The position numbers and the translations under genes are program-made. A stretch of DNA of 64,000 bases from Knoellia remsis (lineage in GTDB: Bacteria; Actinomycetota; Actinomycetes; Actinomycetales; Dermatophilaceae), in the NCBI RefSeq assembly GCF_003002895.1, contig NZ_PVTI01000016.1, forward strand, positions 22,315-86,314, in the 5' to 3' direction. How positions within the stretch are numbered: the stretch's first letter is position 1; each line of letters begins with the position of its first letter. This document shows, in pieces, positions 26,554 to 36,076 of the stretch. A model generated the notes under the pieces. The model had not been told where the DNA came from, did not search any database, and saw only the letters and a list, made by a program, of their open reading frames with translations.

Positions 26554-28128
26554 ATGACCGACCAGGCACCACCGCAGACCCCGGTGCGACCCGTCGTCGT
26601 CGGCGGCGAACACCTCCGCATCGACGACGTCGTGCGCGTCGCCCGTCACGGCGCGGCCGTCGAGCTCAGCCCGACCGCACTCTCCGCCGTCCGCTCGACC
26701 CGAGCGACGATCGAAGGACTCGCGACCGACGCGATCCCGCACTACGGCGTCTCGACCGGGTTCGGCGCGCTCGCGACCCGGCACATCCCGGTCGAGCTGC
26801 GGGCCCAGCTGCAGCGCTCGCTCATCCGCTCCCACGCCGCCGGCGCCGGGCCCGAGGTCGAGCGCGAGGTCGTGCGCGCACTCATGCTGCTGCGCATCGC
26901 CACCCTCGCGACCGGCCGCACCGGGGTGCGCGCCGAGACGCTCGAGGCCTACGTCGCGATGCTCAACGCCGGCATCACCCCGGTCGTGCACGAGTACGGC
27001 TCGCTGGGCTGCTCCGGCGATCTCGCCCCGCTGTCGCACTGTGCGCTCGCGCTCATGGGTGAAGGGCTCGTGCGCGACTCCGACGGTGAGGTGCTCGAGG
27101 CTGGCGAGGCACTGGCCGCCGCCGGCATCGAGCCGGTCGAGCTGCACGAGAAGGAGGGGCTCGCCCTCATCAACGGCACCGACGGCATGCTCGGCATGCT
27201 CTGCCTCGCGATCGCCGACCTGCGCACCCTCGTCACCACCGCGGACGTCGCCGCGGCCATGAGCGTCGAAGGGCTGCTCGGCACCGACGACGTCTTCGCG
27301 GCCGACCTGCACGCGCTGCGGCCCCAGCCCGGTCAGGCGCGGTCGGCCGAGAACATGCGGAAGGTGCTGTCCGACAGCCCGATTCGCGAGTCACACCGCG
27401 ACCCGGCGGCGTGCACGCGCGTCCAGGACGCCTACTCGCTGAGGTGCGCACCTCAGGTCGCCGGCGGCGTCCGCGACACCATCGACCACGCGGCCCGGGT
27501 CGCGGAGTGGGAACTCGCGTCGGCCATCGACAACCCCGTCGTCACCCTCGACGGCCGGGTCGAGTCCAACGGCAACTTCCACGGCGCACCGGTCGCCTAC
27601 GTCCTCGACTTCCTCGCGATCGTCGCCGCCGACCTCGCGTCGATGAGCGAGCGGCGCAGCGACCGGTTCCTCGACCGGGCCCGCAGCAACGGCCTGCCGC
27701 CGTTCCTTGCCGACGACCCGGGCGTCGACTCCGGCCTGATGATCGCGCAGTACACCCAGGCAGCCATGGTTTCGGAGATGAAGCGCCTCGCCTCCCCGGC
27801 CAGTGTCGACTCCATCCCGAGCAGCGCGATGCAGGAAGACCACGTCTCGATGGGCTGGTCCGCCGCCCGCAAGCTGCGCCGCTCGGTCGACGCCCTCGCG
27901 CGCGTCGTCGCCATCGAGCTCGTCACCGCGGCGCGCGGCATCCAGCTGCGCGCGCCGCTGCAGCCCGGTCCGGCGGCCGTCGCGGTCATCGAGGCGCTCG
28001 GTGCCTCGGGTGAGGTCGCGCCGGGACCCGACCGGTTCCTCGCCCCCGACCTCGAGGCGGCCTACGAGGTCGTCGTCGACGGCACCGTCGTCGACGCCGC
28101 CGAGTCCGTCACCGGCCCGCTGCACTGA
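26554..28128 (+). CDS. hutH: Histidine ammonia-lyase
   Basis: The 524-residue enzyme converts histidine to urocanate and ammonia. It has YGVSTGFG near residue 64, the cofactor-forming segment [23 protein letters not shown], and [12 protein letters not shown]. The self-cyclising MIO triad here is Cys-Ser-Gly (153-155) instead of the common Ala-Ser-Gly; I believe many actinobacterial relatives share this. The ATG at 26554 has no strong ribosome site and follows a hairpin by 17 bases, so a leaderless start is possible. It begins the hut genes, which continue with hutU. Confidence 0.95.
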   Translation: MTDQAPPQTPVRPVVVGGEHLRIDDVVRVARHGAAVELSPTALSAVRSTRATIEGLATDAIPHYGVSTGFGALATRHIPVELRAQLQRSLIRSHAAGAGPEVEREVVRALMLLRIATLATGRTGVRAETLEAYVAMLNAGITPVVHEYGSLGCSGDLAPLSHCALALMGEGLVRDSDGEVLEAGEALAAAGIEPVELHEKEGLALINGTDGMLGMLCLAIADLRTLVTTADVAAAMSVEGLLGTDDVFAADLHALRPQPGQARSAENMRKVLSDSPIRESHRDPAACTRVQDAYSLRCAPQVAGGVRDTIDHAARVAEWELASAIDNPVVTLDGRVESNGNFHGAPVAYVLDFLAIVAADLASMSERRSDRFLDRARSNGLPPFLADDPGVDSGLMIAQYTQAAMVSEMKRLASPASVDSIPSSAMQEDHVSMGWSAARKLRRSVDALARVVAIELVTAARGIQLRAPLQPGPAAVAVIEALGASGEVAPGPDRFLAPDLEAAYEVVVDGTVVDAAESVTGPLH

Positions 28129-28219
28129 ACCATCCGGCCGGTCCGGCCGCCCCCCGCCCGGGACCACACGGCATACCGACACCACACGGCATACCCGAAA
28201 AGCCTTGAAGGAGAACGTC

Positions 28220-29887
28220 ATGGAAGGCGCCCGCCCCGTCCGCGCACCGCGCGGCACCACCCTGAGCCACGCCACCCACTGGGGTGCCGAAGCGCCGCTG
28301 CGGATGCTCATGAACAACCTCGACCCCGAGGTCGCCGAGCGCCCCGACGACCTCGTCGTCTATGGCGGCACCGGCCGGGCCGCGCGTGACTGGCGCAGCT
28401 TCGACGCGATGGTCCGTACGCTCTCGACGCTCAAGCAGGACGAGACGATGCTCGTGCAGTCCGGGCGCCCCGTCGGCGTCATGCAGACGCATGAGTGGGC
28501 GCCGCGCGTCCTCATCGCGAACTCCAACCTCGTGCCGGACTGGGCGAACTGGCCGGAGTTCCGCCGGCTGGAGCAGCTCGGGCTGACGATGTACGGGCAG
28601 ATGACCGCGGGGTCGTGGATCTACATCGGCACGCAGGGCATCGTGCAGGGGACGTACGAGACGTTCGCGGCCATCGCGGAGAAGCGGTTCGGCGGCATCC
28701 TCGCCGGGACGCTGACGTTGACCGGCGGGTGTGGCGGCATGGGCGGCGCGCAGCCGCTTGCGGTGACCCTCAACGGCGGCGCGTGCCTCATCGTCGACGT
28801 CGACCGCAGCCGGCTCGAGCGCCGGGTCGAGCACCGCTACCTCGACGAGGTGGCAGACAACCTCGACGACGCGGTCGAGAAGGCGGTGCGTGCCAAGGAG
28901 GAGCGGCGCGGCTGGTCGGTCGGTGTCGTCGGCAACGCGGCCGAGGTCTTCCCGGAGCTGCTGCGGCGCGGGGTGCCGATCGACATCGTCACCGACCAGA
29001 CGTCGGCGCACGACCCGCTCTCCTATCTGCCAGAAGGCATTTCGGTCGAGGAGTGGCACGAGTACGCCGACAAGAAGCCCGAGGAGTTCACCGACCGGGC
29101 GCGCGCGTCGATGGCCAAGCACGTCCAGGCCATGGTCGAGTTCCAGGACGCCGGAGCCGAGGTCTTCGACTACGGCAACTCGATCCGCGACGAGGCCCGG
29201 CAGGGCGGGTATGACCGCGCGTTCGAGTTCCCGGGGTTCGTGCCGGCCTACATCCGGCCGCTGTTCTGCGAGGGCAAGGGCCCGTTCCGGTGGGCGGCCC
29301 TCTCGGGCGACCCCAAGGACATCGCCGCCACCGACCGCGCCGTGCTCGACCTCTTCCCCGACAACGAGCGGCTGCACACGTGGATTCGCGGGGCGCAGGA
29401 GCGAATTGCCTTCCAGGGCCTGCCTGCTCGCATCTGCTGGCTCGGGCAGGGGGAGCGCGACAAGGCCGGTCTGGCGTTCAACGAGCTCGTCCGTCGCGGT
29501 GACGTCAGCGCACCCATCGTCATCGGCCGTGACCACCTCGACACCGGCTCGGTGGCCTCGCCCTACCGCGAGACCGAGGCCATGGCCGACGGCTCCGACG
29601 CCATCGCCGACTGGCCGCTGCTCAACGCGCTCGTCAACACCTCGTCGGGTGCGTCATGGGTGTCGATCCACCACGGCGGCGGCGTCGGCATGGGCCGTTC
29701 ACTGCATGCCGGACAGGTGTCGCTGGCCGACGGGACGCCGCTCGCGGCGGAGAAGCTCGCGCGGGTCCTGACGAACGACCCGGCGATGGGCGTCATCCGG
29801 CACGTCGACGCTGGCTACGACATCGCCGAGCAGACCGCCGAGGCCCAGGGCGTCCGCATCCCCATGCGCGAGGGCACCGACGCCTGA
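28220..29887 (+). CDS. hutU: Urocanate hydratase
   Basis: The 555-residue enzyme adds water to urocanate using tightly bound NAD and gives imidazolonepropionate. Recognisable segments are [14 protein letters not shown], the NAD-binding [52 protein letters not shown] and [20 protein letters not shown]. It has the full family length. The ATG at 28220 follows GAAGGAG. Two direct copies of the complement octamer lie in the 91-base gap after hutH. Confidence 0.97.
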   Translation: MEGARPVRAPRGTTLSHATHWGAEAPLRMLMNNLDPEVAERPDDLVVYGGTGRAARDWRSFDAMVRTLSTLKQDETMLVQSGRPVGVMQTHEWAPRVLIANSNLVPDWANWPEFRRLEQLGLTMYGQMTAGSWIYIGTQGIVQGTYETFAAIAEKRFGGILAGTLTLTGGCGGMGGAQPLAVTLNGGACLIVDVDRSRLERRVEHRYLDEVADNLDDAVEKAVRAKEERRGWSVGVVGNAAEVFPELLRRGVPIDIVTDQTSAHDPLSYLPEGISVEEWHEYADKKPEEFTDRARASMAKHVQAMVEFQDAGAEVFDYGNSIRDEARQGGYDRAFEFPGFVPAYIRPLFCEGKGPFRWAALSGDPKDIAATDRAVLDLFPDNERLHTWIRGAQERIAFQGLPARICWLGQGERDKAGLAFNELVRRGDVSAPIVIGRDHLDTGSVASPYRETEAMADGSDAIADWPLLNALVNTSSGASWVSIHHGGGVGMGRSLHAGQVSLADGTPLAAEKLARVLTNDPAMGVIRHVDAGYDIAEQTAEAQGVRIPMREGTDA

Positions 29888-29900
29888 CCCGCGTCACCCC

Positions 29901-29954
29901 CGACTTATTGCGCAGAAATCGCATGCCCGCATGCGATTTCTGCGCAATAAGTCG
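29901..29954. repeat. Family A palindromic repeat, variant with a changed inner stem
   Basis: Arms of 26 bases (29901-29926, 29929-29954) are exactly complementary with a two-base loop. The outer part CGACTTATTGCGCA matches the other family A copies; the inner part is GAAATCGCATGC instead of CAGTTCGC, with both sides changed together. It follows hutU by 13 bases. Confidence 0.9.
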
Positions 29955-30047
29955 GAGTCAGACGGTCAGGTCACGGTGGGGTACTGGATTGGTTGCGTTC
30001 CGGTCACGACGATCCGGACGGCCCGATCGAGGTGGTGGCATGTCGTC

Positions 30048-30989
30048 GTGGAACGGATCGAGCTGTCGCCCGGGGCGATGGCTCGTGTGCGGTGGGGGGT
30101 GTCACCGCTCGGCACGCTCTCGGCCTTCCTGAGACTGGCCGCTTCGGGTGAGCGGCACCCCGTCTGGGGGCGGGCGCGCGACGTGGTTGGTGGCGCGCTG
30201 GACCGTACGCCGCTCGTGGCGGAGCTGGTGCCGCGCGGAGGCCGCGGCTACATGCCGCTCGTGGCGCCGCCCCTGCCTGCGGCCCGCCCGAGCGCGGATG
30301 ACGAGCTGGACGTCATCCGCGCCCTCGCGGACAGCGCAGTGGACGACCAGCTGAGCCAGACCGGGCGGCCCATGCCCCGGGCCCGCCGTCTGCTCGAGGC
30401 CGGGCAGATCACCACCGTCCTCGTCGCCGAGCTCTCCCTGCTGTGGCGCCACGGTCTGGCACGGGTCTGGCCGGATCTCGAGCACGCACTGGACGAGGAG
30501 TGCCAGATGCGATCGCATCTCCTCGGGACCGAGGGGCTGGCGGGCACTCTCGACACCTTGCATCCCCGGGTCCGCTGGGCAGGCGACGGGGCGCTGCTCG
30601 TCGATCGCGGACGTCGGCGCACGACCAACGTGGGCGCTGCCGGGTTGGTCGTCGTGCCGAGTCTCGTCGACAGCGTGCCCAGGCTGGCGCTGGAGACCGC
30701 GCCCGCCTGCATCTCCTACCCGGTGGGTCTGGAGATCGTTGAGGGTTCCCGGCATCGGGAACGTCGGGTGCGCGCGGCCGCCCGGATGATCGGGGACACC
30801 CGATGGAGGGTGCTCCAGGCGCTGGACGAGGGTCGGTCCACGACGGAGCTGGCGGAGAGGCTGCGGTTGCCCCTGTCGACAGTCGCAACGCACGTCTCCG
30901 TCCTGTACCGGGCCGGCCTGCTGACGCGGCGTCGCGTGGGTCGGTCGGTGGTCTACGAGCGCGACCGAGCCCGGCCGTGGTTCAGCTGA
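30048..30989 (+). CDS. ArsR-like winged-helix regulator (DUF5937-type)
   Basis: The 313-residue protein starts VERIELSPGAMARVRWGVSPLGT, like the DUF5937 regulators, and ends in an ArsR-type winged helix (MIGDTRWRVLQALDEG, STTELAERLRLPLSTVATHVSVLYRAGLLTRRRVGRSVVYE). I chose the GTG at 30048: it has a GAGGTGG site upstream and matches the family start, whereas the longer frame would begin inside a family A hairpin. The target is unknown. The 3' end overlaps the convergent next gene by eight bases. Confidence 0.75.
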   Translation: MERIELSPGAMARVRWGVSPLGTLSAFLRLAASGERHPVWGRARDVVGGALDRTPLVAELVPRGGRGYMPLVAPPLPAARPSADDELDVIRALADSAVDDQLSQTGRPMPRARRLLEAGQITTVLVAELSLLWRHGLARVWPDLEHALDEECQMRSHLLGTEGLAGTLDTLHPRVRWAGDGALLVDRGRRRTTNVGAAGLVVVPSLVDSVPRLALETAPACISYPVGLEIVEGSRHRERRVRAAARMIGDTRWRVLQALDEGRSTTELAERLRLPLSTVATHVSVLYRAGLLTRRRVGRSVVYERDRARPWFS

Positions 30990-31470
30990 TCTTCGTGTTC
31001 TGGTCCGCGAGAACGAGCCACGTGCCTCCCTCACGCGTCCATGTGAGGGTGAACAGTGCGTGCGAACGACCCAGCTCCGTGCCATCCGGCGCGTAGGCGA
31101 TGTAGGTGTACTCGACCCTGGTCCATGCCGTTCGGCAGCCGCTCACGGTGCTGTCGACGTCCAGGAAGTCCTGCCGCCACGAGTCGCCGTCGGTGAACAG
31201 CTGGTCGTGGAGGGCGACGACAGCGTCCTTGCCCTCCACCGAGCTGCCGTCCGGGAAGATCAGCACGACGTCCTCGTGCAGCGTCGAAGCGTATGCCGTG
31301 AGGTCGCGTTCAGTGATCGCGTTCAGGTGGTCGTCGACGCGAGCCTCGAGCTGACGGGCGCACCCCGTGGCCTGCTGCTCCGCGGGGGCGGCGGTGACGG
31401 GCGGAGCCGTGGTGAGGAGTGCGGCCGCTGCGAGGACTGCCGCGGCGAGGGAGTGGCGCGTGGTGAGCAT
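30982..31470 (-). CDS. Exported SnoaL/DUF4440-like protein
   Basis: The 162-residue protein has a Sec signal (HSLAAAVLAAAALLTTAPPVTAAPA) and a mature domain of the cystatin-like SnoaL/DUF4440 fold: LEARVDDHLNAITERDLTAYASTLHEDVVLIFPDGSSVEGKDAV and a closing strand VLADQNTKIS. Members bind or isomerise small molecules, but most are untested. The ATG at 31470 follows GGAGGATCC. It overlaps its convergent neighbour by eight bases. Confidence 0.78.
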   Translation of the reverse strand: MLTTRHSLAAAVLAAAALLTTAPPVTAAPAEQQATGCARQLEARVDDHLNAITERDLTAYASTLHEDVVLIFPDGSSVEGKDAVVALHDQLFTDGDSWRQDFLDVDSTVSGCRTAWTRVEYTYIAYAPDGTELGRSHALFTLTWTREGGTWLVLADQNTKIS

Positions 31471-31570
31471 CGGATCCTCCGGGACGTGGTGATGGGGGAG
31501 ACAGCACAGCACCACCACGGCGCACGAGGAACTCCTTCGACGTGGGTCGAAGGGTCAGCGGTGTGTGCGC

Positions 31571-31624
31571 ACGGAATCGGCAATCAGTCGGGGGAGGGTG
31601 AACGGAATCGGCAATCAGTGGGGG
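31571..31624. repeat. Family B repeat, two direct copies
   Basis: ACGGAATCGGCAATCAGT occurs at 31571 and again at 31602, in the same orientation. The second copy contains the stop codon (complement of 31615-31617) of the ybaK-like gene. Confidence 0.75.
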
Positions 31625-32100
31625 TCGGTGACGTCGGCGACGTCGGCGCCGAGCACGCGCAGCACGTCATCGGCGTCCGCCGTCACCCCGACGCCGTGTG
31701 CGCCGGCACCCATCGAGATGACCCGCCCCGCGACCGTCGTGTCGGCGATGACCGGCCATGCCGTCGTCGACCCGAACGGCGTGATCGTCCCGCGCTCGTA
31801 GCCCGTCGCGTCCTTCGCCTCGGCCGCCGGCGGCATCGACAGCCGGTTGACGCCGAGGTGGGCGCGCAGCTTCGGCCATGAGATCTCGCGGTCCCCGGGC
31901 ACGAGCACGAAGACGTAGTCCTGCTCGCCGCGCCGCACGACGAGCGACTTGATGATGTCGCGCGGCTCGACCCCGCGCAGTGCCGCCGACTCCGCGAGCG
32001 AGTTCGCCCGGCCATAGGTCGAGATCGTGTGCTCGATGCCGCTCTCGCCGAGAGCCTTCGCCGCGCGCTGGGCGCCTTCGGTCGCCTGGGGGTCGGTCAT
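31615..32100 (-). CDS. ybaK: YbaK/EbsC aminoacyl-tRNA deacylase
   Basis: The 161-residue protein fits the Cys-tRNA(Pro) and Cys-tRNA(Cys) deacylase family, which removes cysteine wrongly loaded on tRNA(Pro). It shows DIIKSLVVRRGEQDYVFVLVPGDREISWPKL, the family lysine in IIKSL, then GYERGTITPFGSTTAWPVIAD. It uses the ATG at 32100. No operon partner is evident. Its stop codon is inside a family B repeat. Confidence 0.92.
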   Translation of the reverse strand: MTDPQATEGAQRAAKALGESGIEHTISTYGRANSLAESAALRGVEPRDIIKSLVVRRGEQDYVFVLVPGDREISWPKLRAHLGVNRLSMPPAAEAKDATGYERGTITPFGSTTAWPVIADTTVAGRVISMGAGAHGVGVTADADDVLRVLGADVADVTDPH

Positions 32101-32284
32101 GGCACGACTCTAGGTGGGTCCCGTCTGGCATTTCGGACAGGTATGCCGTCGGCGCGCCTCGCGCGGCCGCCTCACGGTGTGGAATGGGCGAGGACAAGCG
32201 CGACCCGACCGCCCAGATCCGAATCGAACCGACCTGAACCCACCAGACCGACCAGTCCGACCCCGACGAACGAGAAGAGGCGAC

Positions 32285-33502
32285 GTGACCTTCAGCGCCA
32301 TGTGGCGGGACCTCGAGCCCATCGGCCGAGACGGAGGCTCCGGCGGCTACCGACGCTTCGCCTGGACGCGTGAGGACGCGACCCTGCGCGAGTGGTTCGT
32401 CGCCGAGGCGGAGCGTCGCGGGCTCGACGTCACGACGGACCGGGTCGGGAACCAGTGGGTGTGGTGGGGCGACCCCGACGCCGCCCTCGCCGCCGGTCGC
32501 CCGGGTGTCGTCACGGGGTCGCACCTCGACTCGGTGCCTGACGGTGGGGCATTCGACGGCCCGCTGGGCGTCGTGTCGGCCTTCGCTGCCCTGGATACGT
32601 TGCGGGACAAGGGGTTCGAGCCGGATCGGCCCATCGGCATCGTGAACTTCGTCGACGAGGAGGGGGCCCGCTTCGGGGTGGCCTGCGCCGGGTCGCGCGT
32701 CCTCACCGGCGCCATGACGGCGGACCGGGCCCGCTCCCTCACGGACGCCGACGGTGTCTCGATGGCCGAGGCGCTCGGGGCGGCGGGCCGCGACCCCGCC
32801 GAGCTCGGCCCCGACGCCGAGACGGTGCGTCGCGTCGGCACCTTCGTCGAGCTGCACGTCGAGCAGGGTCGCCACCTCTCGACCCTCGACGAGGACGTGC
32901 CCGTCGCGGTCGGCAGCGACATCTGGCCGCACGGCCGCTGGCGGCTGCGCACCCTCGGCGAGGCCAACCACGCCGGCACGACCCGGCTCGAGGACCGCGA
33001 GGACGCGATGCTCGGCTTCGCTGCCGCTGTCATCGCCGCCCGCCGCGCCGCCGAGACCCACGGCTGCGTCGCGACCGTCGGCAAAGTTGCCGTCACCCCC
33101 GGTGGCGTCAACGCCATCCCGAGCGAGGTCACCGGCTGGCTCGACGCCCGCGGCGCCGACGAGGCGGCCGTGCGTCGGGTCGTCGCGGACGTCACCGAGG
33201 TCGTCGAGGAGTTCGGCGGCCTCGTCGTCGAGGACTCTTGGACCGGGTCGACACCCTTCGACCCGGGACTGGCGCGGCGCCTCGCGACGCGACTGGGCGG
33301 CATACCGGTCATCGGGACCGGAGCCGGCCACGACGCCGGCATCCTCGCGAACGCCGGGGTGCCCACGGCGATGCTCTTCGTCCGCAACCCCACGGGCATC
33401 TCGCACTCGCCGGAGGAGTTCGCGACCTCGGAGGACTGCCTCGCCGGCGTCGACGCCCTCGCGACCGTGCTGGCAGACCTCGCCGGAGGTGACGCGACAT
33501 GA
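32285..33502 (+). CDS. M20 amidohydrolase (allantoate amidohydrolase-like) in the hut operon
   Basis: The 405-residue metallohydrolase matches the allantoate amidohydrolase/beta-ureidopropionase/carbamoylase branch of M20: VVTGSHLDSVPDGGAFDGPLG, NFVDEEGARFG, FVELHVEQG and GTGAGHDAGILANAGVPTAM, with metal ligands at these His, Asp and Glu residues. The GTG at 32285 has AGAAGAGG upstream. Its stop overlaps the hutF start (ATGA), so it belongs to the hut operon. HutF gives N-formyl-L-glutamate, and no HutG is present; this enzyme may remove the formyl group or act on a related intermediate. That role is inference. Confidence 0.88.
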   Translation: MTFSAMWRDLEPIGRDGGSGGYRRFAWTREDATLREWFVAEAERRGLDVTTDRVGNQWVWWGDPDAALAAGRPGVVTGSHLDSVPDGGAFDGPLGVVSAFAALDTLRDKGFEPDRPIGIVNFVDEEGARFGVACAGSRVLTGAMTADRARSLTDADGVSMAEALGAAGRDPAELGPDAETVRRVGTFVELHVEQGRHLSTLDEDVPVAVGSDIWPHGRWRLRTLGEANHAGTTRLEDREDAMLGFAAAVIAARRAAETHGCVATVGKVAVTPGGVNAIPSEVTGWLDARGADEAAVRRVVADVTEVVEEFGGLVVEDSWTGSTPFDPGLARRLATRLGGIPVIGTGAGHDAGILANAGVPTAMLFVRNPTGISHSPEEFATSEDCLAGVDALATVLADLAGGDAT

Positions 33503-34833
33503 CGACGACCTACTGGTGCGAACACGCCCAGCTCCCCGACAAGGTCCACGCCGGCGTGCGAATCACGACGGACGGTGGCCGGATCACCGAGGTGATGCCG
33601 CGAACAACCGCTCGGGAGAACGACATCCGCCTGCGCGGCGTCACCCTCCCGGGTCTGGCGAACGCGCACAGCCACGCGTTCCATCGGATGCTGCGTGGGC
33701 GCACCCACGGTGACGGTGGCAACTTCTGGACGTGGCGGGACCAGATGTATGCCGTGACCGAGCAGCTCAACCCGGACACCTACTTCGCCCTCGCGAGAGG
33801 GGTTTTCGCGGAGATGCTCGCCGCGGGATACACCGTTGTCGGTGAGTTCCACTACCTCCATCACGATGTCGGCGGGCGCCCGTACTCCGACCCCAACGCC
33901 ATGGGCGCCGCACTCATCGCCGCGGCCGAGGAGGTTGGGATCCGGCTCACGCTGCTCGACACGTGCTACCTCGCGGGCGGCCTGTCCTCGGACGGGCACC
34001 TACCGCTGGACGAGGTGCAGCAGCGGTTCTCCGACGGGTCTGTCGAGGCCTGGGCCGCCCGGGTCCGTGAGCTGCGAGACAGCGACCTCGTGCGCATCGG
34101 CGCAGCCGCGCATTCGGTGCGCGCGCTCACGGGCGCCCAGCTCGCGGAGTTCGCGTCGGCGGTGAGCGCGCTCGGGGAGCGTCCGGTGCACGCGCACGTC
34201 AGCGAGCAGGTCGCGGAGAACATCACGACGGAGATGGTCTACGGCGCAAGCCCGGTCGAGCACCTGGCTGATGCGGGGCTGCTGCGTGAGGGCTTCACCG
34301 CCGTCCATGCCACGCACTTGTCGGACATCGACCTCGAGCTCATGGGGTGCTCCGGTGCGGCGGCGTGCTTCTGTCCGACGACCGAGCGCGACCTCGCCGA
34401 CGGCATCGGCCCGGCGTGCGAGCTGGCCGGACAAGGGGTGTCGATCAGTCTCGGGTCGGACCAGCACGCCGTCATCGACCCGTTCGAGGAGCTGCGCGGT
34501 ATCGAGATGCACGAGCGGCTCAAGAGTCACGAGCGAGGCAGGTTCGGCGTCGCGGACCTGCTCGAGATGGCGACGAGCGCCGGCTACCGCAGTCTCGGCT
34601 GGGACGGCGGCGAGCTGCGTGTGGGTCAGCTCGCGGACTTCGTGTCGGTGCGCACCGACAGCCGCCGCACGGGTGGGGTGGCCCCGGGCCAGGTGGTGTT
34701 CGCCGCGACCGGTGCCGATGTCAGGGAGGTCGTCGTCGGGGGAGAGCGGGTGGTGTCGGCCGGCGTGCACCGTCTCGGACCCGTCGACGACGTCGTGGCA
34801 GAAGCCATTGCGGCAGTGAGGAGCACATCATGA
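33499..34833 (+). CDS. hutF: Formimidoylglutamate deiminase
   Basis: The 444-residue amidohydrolase-fold enzyme turns N-formimino-L-glutamate into N-formyl-L-glutamate and ammonia. Family marks are [53 protein letters not shown] and [21 protein letters not shown]. The HxH metal site and the later His and Asp ligands are present. It overlaps both its neighbours through ATGA junctions, at 33499 and 34830. Confidence 0.95.
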   Translation: MTTTYWCEHAQLPDKVHAGVRITTDGGRITEVMPRTTARENDIRLRGVTLPGLANAHSHAFHRMLRGRTHGDGGNFWTWRDQMYAVTEQLNPDTYFALARGVFAEMLAAGYTVVGEFHYLHHDVGGRPYSDPNAMGAALIAAAEEVGIRLTLLDTCYLAGGLSSDGHLPLDEVQQRFSDGSVEAWAARVRELRDSDLVRIGAAAHSVRALTGAQLAEFASAVSALGERPVHAHVSEQVAENITTEMVYGASPVEHLADAGLLREGFTAVHATHLSDIDLELMGCSGAAACFCPTTERDLADGIGPACELAGQGVSISLGSDQHAVIDPFEELRGIEMHERLKSHERGRFGVADLLEMATSAGYRSLGWDGGELRVGQLADFVSVRTDSRRTGGVAPGQVVFAATGADVREVVVGGERVVSAGVHRLGPVDDVVAEAIAAVRSTS

Positions 34834-34856
34834 CCAGCACCGTCCACGCCCAATGA
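34830..34856 (+). promoter_or_regulatory. Duplicated hutI start: eight-codon mini-ORF coupled to hutI
   Basis: A 23-base segment that begins with ATG is tandemly duplicated (34830-34852 and 34853-34875). The first ATG, which has the GTGAGGAG ribosome site and overlaps the hutF stop, now opens the mini-[11 protein letters not shown], whose TGA overlaps the second ATG at 34853. HutI must therefore start at the second copy by reinitiation. Confidence 0.8.
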
Positions 34857-36076
34857 CCAGCACCGTCCACGCCCATGGCGCGCCCGAACCCACGGGCAGC
34901 ACCGCCTACGTCGGCATCGGCGAGCTCGTCACCTGCGACGGCACCGGCGAGGTCGGGCTCGGCATGCGCCGCGATGCCGCCGTCGTCGTCGAGGACGGCC
35001 TGGTCGCGTGGGTCGGTGAGAGCGCCGACGCGCCCGCCGCGGATCGTCGGGTCGACCTCGAGGGTCGGGCGGTGCTGCCCGGGTTCGTCGACAGCCACAG
35101 CCACCTCGTCTTCGACGGGGACCGGGCGGCGGAGTTCGCGGCTCGGATGACGGGGGAGCGCTACGACGGCGGCGGCATCGGTGTCTCCGTCGCCGCGACC
35201 CGCGCCGCCTCTGACGAGCGACTGCGCGAGCTCGTCGCCGCCCGCGTCGCCGAGATGCGCGCCCAGGGGACGACGACGGTCGAGATCAAGAGCGGCTACG
35301 GCCTCACCGTCGAGGACGAGGCCCGCGCGTTGCGCATCGCCCGCGAGCTCACCCCGGAGACGACCTTCCTCGGCGCCCACGTCGTGCCGGAGGAAGCGCG
35401 CGGCGACCGGACGGCATACGTCGACCTCGTCACCGGGCCCATGCTGGAAGCCTGTGCTCCGTACGCCCGGTGGGCGGACGTCTTCTGCGAGCCGAACTCC
35501 CCGCACGCCTTCACCGAGGACGAGTCGCGCGCCATCCTGCTCGCCGCTCGCGACGCCGGCCTGGAGCTGCGGGTCCACGGCAACCAGCTCGGTCCGGGTC
35601 CCGGCGTGCAGCTCGCCGTCGAGCTCGGCGCGGCGAGTGTCGACCACTGCACCTACCTCTCCGACGCCGATGTCGATGCCCTGGTGCAGGCCGCCGACAC
35701 GACGTGCGCGACCCTGCTGCCCGGGGTCGAGTTCTCGACGCGCTCGCCCTACCCCGACGCCCGCGCCCTCCTCGACGCCGGGGTGAGCGTGGCGTTGGCG
35801 ACCGACTGCAACCCGGGGACGTGCTACTCGGACTCGATGCCGTTCGTCATCGCCCTAGCGGTTCGCGAGATGGGGATGACGCCGAGCGAGGCCGTGTATG
35901 CCGCGACGGCCGGGTCCGCGAAGGCGTTGCGCCGGGGTGACGTCGGGCGCGTCGCCGTCGGGGGACCGGCTGACCTCGCCGTGCTCGAGGCGCCGAGTCA
36001 CCTGCACCTTGCCTATCGCGCGGGCGTCCCCATCGCCCGGACGCTGGCTACGGCTGCGGATCGGACGGGGGAATGA
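34853..36076 (+). CDS. hutI: Imidazolonepropionase
   Basis: The 407-residue enzyme hydrolyses imidazolone-5-propionate to N-formimino-L-glutamate. It has the metal site [59 protein letters not shown] and [18 protein letters not shown]. It completes the hut set here. Its start region is a 23-base tandem duplication (see the separate entry). The 3' end overlaps the convergent HTH gene by 29 bases. Confidence 0.95.
   Translation: MTSTVHAHGAPEPTGSTAYVGIGELVTCDGTGEVGLGMRRDAAVVVEDGLVAWVGESADAPAADRRVDLEGRAVLPGFVDSHSHLVFDGDRAAEFAARMTGERYDGGGIGVSVAATRAASDERLRELVAARVAEMRAQGTTTVEIKSGYGLTVEDEARALRIARELTPETTFLGAHVVPEEARGDRTAYVDLVTGPMLEACAPYARWADVFCEPNSPHAFTEDESRAILLAARDAGLELRVHGNQLGPGPGVQLAVELGAASVDHCTYLSDADVDALVQAADTTCATLLPGVEFSTRSPYPDARALLDAGVSVALATDCNPGTCYSDSMPFVIALAVREMGMTPSEAVYAATAGSAKALRRGDVGRVAVGGPADLAVLEAPSHLHLAYRAGVPIARTLATAADRTGE

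Noticed and set aside
29931..30047. An earlier start for the ArsR-like regulator
   Set aside because: It begins inside the family A hairpin and adds residues that the family lacks; the GTG at 30048 has a ribosome site.
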